Shown: piece after piece, positions 5,552-9,494 of the stretch
Position numbering within the stretch: position 1 is the first letter of the stretch
Layout: every line of letters starts with the position of its first letter
Assembly: GCA_013041995.1 (NCBI GenBank)
Contig: JABDRA010000414.1
Location: 1-9,494, forward strand
Length of the DNA stretch: 9,494 bases
Reading direction: 5' to 3'
Source of the DNA: Anderseniella sp.
GTDB lineage: Bacteria; Pseudomonadota; Alphaproteobacteria; Rhizobiales; Aestuariivirgaceae
Notes under the pieces: generated by a model
What the model was told of the DNA's origin: nothing
The model's input: the letters and a program-made list of their open reading frames with translations, nothing else
Databases searched by the model: none
Translations under genes and position numbers: made by a program

Positions 5552-6193
5552 TCAGTCGGGTTGGCGGTAGCGCACCATTTCCATGAAGCGTGCCTGCAGA
5601 GCCGGCTCCGACTTGAAATCACCGGTAAATCGAGTGGTCAGCGTAGATGCGTCACGCTTCTGCACACCGCGCATGGTCATGCAGTTATGAACTGCTTCGA
5701 CCATGACCGCGACGCCGCGTGCATCCAGTTGTGTGTCGATTGCATGCACGATCTGGGCGGTGAGGTTTTCCTGCGTCTGCAAACGACGCGAGAAAACTTC
5801 CACTACACGGGCCAGTTTTGACAGTCCGACGACACCGTTGGTGGGCAGGTAAGCAATGTGGACATGGCCCTGGAATGGCACCATGTGGTGTTCGCAATGG
5901 GAGGAAAACTCGATGTTTCGCACCAGCACGATGTCGTCATAGCCGCCGACATCTTCAAAGGTGCGCTGCAATGCATCGCGGCCGTCCGCCTGATAACCGG
6001 AGAACAATTCAGCATAAGCCTTCAGCACGCGCTTTGGCGTATCCAGCAGACCTTCACGTTCCGGATCATCTCCGGCCCATGCAATCAGCGTACGCACGGC
6101 TGCAAGAGCTTCTTCTTCTGTAGGCTTTTCAATCACCGGGCCAGACCCGATATTGGGCTTTACGGCATCTGTATGTTTAACGACAGCGTCCAT
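5552..6193 (-). CDS. folE: GTP cyclohydrolase I
   Basis: This is a 213-residue enzyme converting GTP to 7,8-dihydroneopterin triphosphate, the entry step to folate (and, in bacteria with QueD, queuosine). It is a cytoplasmic homodecamer. The zinc site is intact: Cys100 and His103 in SSHCEHHMVPF, and Cys171 in HNCMTMRG. Other family marks are TPKRV (52-56), GLSKLAR (123-129) and RLQTQENLT (137-145). I prefer ATG 6193, preceded by GAGG at 5 bp, over an in-frame GTG at 6268, which has only a weak AAGA and would add 25 residues without resemblance to FolE. hisI follows 28 bp downstream. The gene is divergent from the IscU-like scaffold gene across 250 bp (6194-6443). That gap has a TTGCCA at 6326-6331 on the plus strand, but no matching -10 good enough to call. 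Confidence 0.95.
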   Translation of the reverse strand: MDAVVKHTDAVKPNIGSGPVIEKPTEEEALAAVRTLIAWAGDDPEREGLLDTPKRVLKAYAELFSGYQADGRDALQRTFEDVGGYDDIVLVRNIEFSSHCEHHMVPFQGHVHIAYLPTNGVVGLSKLARVVEVFSRRLQTQENLTAQIVHAIDTQLDARGVAVMVEAVHNCMTMRGVQKRDASTLTTRFTGDFKSEPALQARFMEMVRYRQPD

Positions 6194-6443
6194 TCGGGCC
6201 TCGATAGTGTCTTGAAATTTCAGGGCTAAATTCGTTGATTTAACGCTGTGTTGTGTGTTCAGGTTCACTCTTATTTCAGCAAAAAGCCAAAAACCGGAAT
6301 TCAGGGTCTGGTCTTAGCATAAGCTTTGCCAGAATCCAAAAAGCAGATTACAGCGGCGGGTTCACATAATCATCATCCGCGAACAGGATATGGTCGAAGG
6401 AGACTGGTAATACAAGCAAGTTCGACCCATATTGGGGGCTGCC

Positions 6444-6899
6444 ATGATAAACGACGTCTATAACAAGCAGATACTGGGGTTTGCAGCCGATATTCCCCGG
6501 CTGGGCAGGTTGCCCGCGCCACAGGGCAGCGCTGTTGCCCACTCGAAATTGTGCGGGTCCAAAGTGACGGTGGATGTCATGCTGGATAATGGTGTGGTGT
6601 CCGATTTTGCCCACGATGTGAAAGCATGTGCGTTGGGCCAGGCATCTTCGTCCATTATGGCACATCATGTTGTGGGCTCAAGTCCGGACGAATTGCGCGC
6701 GGTTCGTGATCAGATGTACGACATGCTGAAGAACAATGGCCCGGCTCCTGACGGCAAATGGTCTGAACTTGAAGCGCTGTCACCGGTGCGTGATTTCAAG
6801 GCGCGCCATGCATCAACCCTTTTGACCTTTGATGCCGTGTGCAGTGCGCTTGACATGGCGGAGGGCAAAAGGGGCGAAGACGCGGTCCAATCAGCCTGA
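6444..6899 (+). CDS. IscU/NifU-like iron-sulfur cluster scaffold protein
   Basis: This is a 151-residue protein of the IscU/SufU/NifU-N fold. Cys37 (HSKLCGSKV) and Cys62 (DVKACALGQASSSIM) match the first two cluster-ligating cysteines of IscU. The third cysteine, expected in the RxxC segment before the last helix, is replaced: the protein reads RHASTLL at 121-127, with Ser124 in its place. The only other cysteine is Cys133, nine residues later. From memory, the alphaproteobacterial homologues near yidD and folE share this feature, so it may be a subfamily trait rather than a local mutation. Function in Fe-S assembly or carriage is likely but not proven. ATG 6444 is preceded by GGGGG about 5 bp away, better than the TTG at 6432. 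It ends 4 bp before the convergent betC stop. Confidence 0.85.
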   Translation: MINDVYNKQILGFAADIPRLGRLPAPQGSAVAHSKLCGSKVTVDVMLDNGVVSDFAHDVKACALGQASSSIMAHHVVGSSPDELRAVRDQMYDMLKNNGPAPDGKWSELEALSPVRDFKARHASTLLTFDAVCSALDMAEGKRGEDAVQSA

Positions 6900-6903
6900 T
6901 TTT

Positions 6904-8448
6904 TCACCCTGATTTTTTCTGAGGCTGCGGCGGTGACGGGAACCTTGAGGTTTTTTCCAGCACATTCAGGTCCTTGTGATTGCGCATGTATTGTTCCGAT
7001 GCATCACGCAATGGCTGGTAGTCCCACGGATACCAGTTGCCTTTGCGCAGGGCCTGCCATACGGCAAGCCGCACCAGTTGGCTTTCCCTGATGTCTGCTT
7101 CCAGCTTTGACGGGTTCCAGCGTGCTGCCGCCATCGACCGGAATTTCCGGACGACATCCGCATGATCAGGATTGTCTGCGAGGTTGGTCATCTCGCCTGA
7201 GTCTTCGGCAAGGTCGAACAATTGGTCCGGATCAGGCCGCGATGCGGTGTATTTCCAGTTTCCCTGCCGGATCATGAACAGCGGGGCAAGACAGCCTTCT
7301 GCCGTCAATTCTGCGTAGATGGCATGGTCCGGATTTTCAGCGCCGCCTTCAAGCAGGGGCAAAAGAGAGTGCCCGTCCAGAGTCGCAGCATGGTCTTTGC
7401 GCCCGGCGATATCGCTCAGGGTCGGTACGATATCCAGCAGTGAGGCCGGCTGTGTGACCCGGCGCGCGTCATACCTGCCGGGCGCATGCACGATGAGCGG
7501 CACCCGGGCGGAATGCTCCATGAAGCTCATCTTGTACCACAGGCCGCGCTCGCCCAGCATGTCGCCATGGTCAGATGTAAACATGATGATGGTGTCATCG
7601 CTCAATCCGCAATCATCAAGCGTGTCCAGTATCTTGCCGACGTGATCGTCCAGATAGGAAATGTTGGCATAGTAGGCGCGCCGGGCATTGCGGATATCCT
7701 GGTCCAAGATGTCGTAATCATCCATGGCGGAGACCTTCCACAGCCGCTGGCTGTGCGGGTCCATGTCATCATAGGCAAATGCCGGCGTAAGCGGGGCGTC
7801 TATGGCATCGTCCGAATACAGGTTCCAGTATTTTGCCCGTGCGGCGTACGGGTCATGCGGATGGGTGAATGAGGCGACCAGACAGAACGGGCGCTGTTCC
7901 GGATTGCGGGCATAATCGTAGATGCGCCGGCACGCCTGAAAACCCACTTCATCGTCATATTCAAGCTGGTTGGTCTGTTCTGCGATGCCTGCCTGCTTGA
8001 CCGACAGCAGATTGTGATACCACCAGTCGACGCGCTCCTGAGGTTTGCGCCAGTCGGGTGTCCAGCCGAAATCTGCCGGGTATATGTCCGTGGTCAGGCG
8101 TTCTTCAAACCCGTGCAACTGATCGGGTCCGACAAAATGCATCTTGCCGGACAGGCACGTGCGATAGCCCTCCAGCCGCAAATAGTGGGCAAAGCTCGGG
8201 ATCTGGGATGCAAATTCGGCTGCGTTGTCATAGACCCGGTTGCGTGACGGCAACTGCCCGGACATCATTGCAGCGCGTGCCGGTGCGCACAGCGGGCTTG
8301 GCGAGTAGAAATTCTCGAATACAACGCCGTCCTTCGCCAGCCGGTCGATGTTGGGTGTCTTGACGACCGGGTGCCCGTAAGATGACAGAAACAGGGCGGA
8401 CAGCTGATCAACCATGATGAGGACAATATTGGGTTTGTTTTCAGGCAT
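6904..8448 (-). CDS. betC: choline-sulfatase
   Basis: This is a 514-residue type I sulfatase hydrolysing choline-O-sulfate to choline and sulfate. The choline feeds glycine betaine synthesis (osmoprotection, carbon and nitrogen source) and the sulfate can be assimilated. The sulfatase signature CAPAR starts at Cys54, which a formylglycine-generating system must convert to formylglycine; this is the same position as recalled for Sinorhizobium BetC. Other active-site marks are Asp14-Gln15 near the N-terminus, GKMHFVG (101-107), THPHD (195-199), SDHGD (292-296) and Lys306. The choline-sulfatase C-terminal region is present (WYPWDYQPLRDAS and YMRNHKDLNVLE, about 468-500), followed by a short Pro/Lys tail. 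There is no signal peptide, so it is cytoplasmic. ATG 8448 has GGGGA 7 bp upstream. No betI, betA, betB or choline transporter gene is adjacent. Confidence 0.95.
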   Translation of the reverse strand: MPENKPNIVLIMVDQLSALFLSSYGHPVVKTPNIDRLAKDGVVFENFYSPSPLCAPARAAMMSGQLPSRNRVYDNAAEFASQIPSFAHYLRLEGYRTCLSGKMHFVGPDQLHGFEERLTTDIYPADFGWTPDWRKPQERVDWWYHNLLSVKQAGIAEQTNQLEYDDEVGFQACRRIYDYARNPEQRPFCLVASFTHPHDPYAARAKYWNLYSDDAIDAPLTPAFAYDDMDPHSQRLWKVSAMDDYDILDQDIRNARRAYYANISYLDDHVGKILDTLDDCGLSDDTIIMFTSDHGDMLGERGLWYKMSFMEHSARVPLIVHAPGRYDARRVTQPASLLDIVPTLSDIAGRKDHAATLDGHSLLPLLEGGAENPDHAIYAELTAEGCLAPLFMIRQGNWKYTASRPDPDQLFDLAEDSGEMTNLADNPDHADVVRKFRSMAAARWNPSKLEADIRESQLVRLAVWQALRKGNWYPWDYQPLRDASEQYMRNHKDLNVLEKTSRFPSPPQPQKKSG

Positions 8449-8514
8449 GGTGGATCCCCATATGAACTGGTGTAGATTGAGCGTCAGAGTAGCGTTCGGA
8501 TATGGAGCAATAGA

Positions 8515-8838
8515 TTGAAAGACCGACCGTTTCCAGTAAAGCCGCGACAAGGCCTTGTGGCATCGGTGATGCTGGTCCTGATTCGCGGGTACCAGCTGAC
8601 CCTGTCGTATTTTTTCGGTCGCACCTGCCGGCACCTGCCGACATGTTCCAGCTACGCCATGGAGGCAGTTTCCGTCCATGGGGCGTGGGCGGGATTCTGG
8701 CTGGGATTTTTCAGAATTGTCCGCTGCAATCCGTGGGGAACGAGCGGCCATGACCCGGTGCCTGACAAGATCGAGCGGGCCGGGCTGAAGGTCTGGCGCT
8801 ATGCCCGCTTGACGAAGCGGGCCGATAACGGGCAATAA
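8515..8838 (+). CDS. yidD: membrane protein insertion efficiency factor YidD
   Basis: This is a 107-residue YidD-family protein, a small, probably inner-membrane-associated factor that aids YidC-dependent membrane protein insertion. The family core is intact: RGYQLTLS (24-31), CRHLPTCSSYA (38-48) and RCNPWGTSGHDPVP (70-83), with conserved Cys38, Cys44 and Cys71. A hydrophobic segment at 14-23 fits the amphipathic N-terminus. Translation most likely begins at TTG 8515, with GGAG 7 bp upstream; the next in-frame ATG (8569) would cut into the N-terminal helix just before the core. The gene is divergent from betC, with only 66 bp between starts, and is followed by thrS after 96 bp. A perfect 8-bp hairpin (8803-8810 with 8815-8822) lies within the last codons but lacks a T-run. 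Confidence 0.92.
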   Translation: MKDRPFPVKPRQGLVASVMLVLIRGYQLTLSYFFGRTCRHLPTCSSYAMEAVSVHGAWAGFWLGFFRIVRCNPWGTSGHDPVPDKIERAGLKVWRYARLTKRADNGQ

Positions 8839-8934
8839 GTTGGCCATTGCGTGCAACAAGTCAGCGCGCAACCAAACAACAATTAGTCAGCTTACCTGCG
8901 TTTGTATGCAGAGAGTGAGCAAGAGGTGACGATA

Positions 8935-9494
8935 ATGATTTCCCTTACATTTCCTGATGGATCCGTGCGCCAGTTCGAGGCAGGCACAAGCGGGCGTGAT
9001 GTCGCCGGTTCGATTGCCAAGTCGCTGCAGAAAAAGGCCGTGGCGATCATGCTGGACGGTGCGCTTGCGGACCTGTCCGACCCGATTGACGCAGATGCCG
9101 AGTTCAAGATCATTACACGTGAAGACGCCGATGCGCTGGAACTGATCCGGCATGATGCAGCGCACGTGATGGCGGAAGCGGTACAGGAATTGTGGCCGGG
9201 TACCCAGGTTACCATCGGACCGGTGATCGAGAACGGCTTCTTCTATGATTTCAAGCGCAATCAACCGTTCACGACGGAAGATCTGCCTGTCATCGAAAAG
9301 AAGATGCGTGAGATTATCCAGCGCAACAAGCCTTTCACCAAGGAAGTCTGGCCGCGCGACAAAGTCAAGCAGGTGTTCAGTGACAAGGGCGAGACCTACA
9401 AGGTTGAACTGGTCGATGCGATCCCTGACGAGCAAGACCTGAAAATCTACTATCAGGGTGACTGGTTTGACCTGTGCCGGGGCCCGCATATGGC
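8935..9494 (+). CDS. thrS: threonyl-tRNA synthetase, N-terminal part (cut by window end)
   Basis: The first 186 residues of threonyl-tRNA synthetase are present; the catalytic and anticodon-binding domains lie beyond the window. Residues 1-61 are the TGS domain (ISLTFPDGSVRQFEAGTS opening). The editing domain follows, with its HxxxH motif at His73 and His77 and the CxxxH motif at Cys181 and His185, the residues that clear mischarged Ser-tRNA(Thr). GFFYDF (101-106) is another family mark. AGAGGTG lies 6 bp before the ATG at 8935. The 96-bp gap after yidD shows no terminator and no clear leader structure, so read-through from yidD is possible. The reading frame is open to the last base. Confidence 0.97.
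   Translation, partial: MISLTFPDGSVRQFEAGTSGRDVAGSIAKSLQKKAVAIMLDGALADLSDPIDADAEFKIITREDADALELIRHDAAHVMAEAVQELWPGTQVTIGPVIENGFFYDFKRNQPFTTEDLPVIEKKMREIIQRNKPFTKEVWPRDKVKQVFSDKGETYKVELVDAIPDEQDLKIYYQGDWFDLCRGPHM

Noticed and set aside
6194..6268. 25-residue N-terminal extension of FolE from GTG 6268
   Set aside because: The upstream ribosome site is weak, the extension has no family resemblance, and ATG 6193 has GAGG at the right distance. Not fully excluded.
8477..8508. TTGAGC ... TATGGA as a promoter for yidD
   Set aside because: The putative -10 overlaps the ribosome-binding GGAG, leaving no room for a transcription start before the TTG.
8803..8822. perfect hairpin GCCCGCTT / AAGCGGGC as a yidD terminator
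   Set aside because: It lies inside the coding sequence and has no T-run after it; it is probably codon-driven.
8449..8871. 141-residue N-terminal extension of choline-sulfatase
   Set aside because: It is antisense to yidD, and the sulfatase N-terminus (PNIVLIMVDQ) begins right after ATG 8448, with a ribosome site before it.

Overview
The window looks like a chromosomal stretch of an alphaproteobacterium, most likely Hyphomicrobiales (Rhizobiales). The reasons are a moderately GC-rich sequence, a GTP cyclohydrolase I gene next to a stand-alone phosphoribosyl-AMP cyclohydrolase gene, an IscU-like scaffold gene and yidD close to thrS, and accessory families common in that order (BTLCP/LapG-like peptidase, PAS_5-type protein, PilZ). 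This assignment rests on gene order and protein families recalled from knowledge, not on a database search.

Layout. Positions 1-225 hold a possible C-terminal scrap of an upstream membrane-protein gene and the first copy of a palindrome-rich repeat. A gamma-carbonic-anhydrase-like gene follows on the plus strand (226-765). Three minus-strand genes come next, apparently separate units: a secreted BTLCP-type cysteine peptidase (987-1625), a two-part PilZ protein (1916-2602) and a PAS_5-like protein (2809-3453). Two good Rho-independent terminators serve the first two of them. A rhomboid protease (3561-4346) and a two-CBS-domain protein (4553-5068) are on the plus strand. hisI and folE form a short minus-strand operon (5080-6193), divergent from an IscU-like Fe-S scaffold gene (6444-6899). 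A choline-sulfatase gene, betC (6904-8448), lies backwards between that gene and yidD (8515-8838). thrS begins at 8935 and runs off the window end.

How the genes fit together. Most are housekeeping genes: folate/queuosine precursor and histidine synthesis, Fe-S assembly, membrane protein insertion and tRNA charging. betC is the accessory item; it would release choline from choline-O-sulfate for glycine betaine synthesis, but no bet or choline-transport gene is visible beside it. PilZ next to a LapG-like peptidase suggests, without proving, a link to c-di-GMP and the cell surface.

The most unusual signal is not a protein. A 106-bp element with two hairpins occurs at 81-186 and 2707-2812 with no gaps between copies, about 75% identity and one compensatory stem change. 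A shortened third copy lies at 1881-1919. In the two copies that sit at gene 3' ends, the stop codon of the gene (PilZ, PAS) falls at exactly the same position of the element. I found no sign of a defence system, CRISPR array, tRNA, rRNA, integrase or transposase gene. All gaps between genes are shorter than 300 bp.
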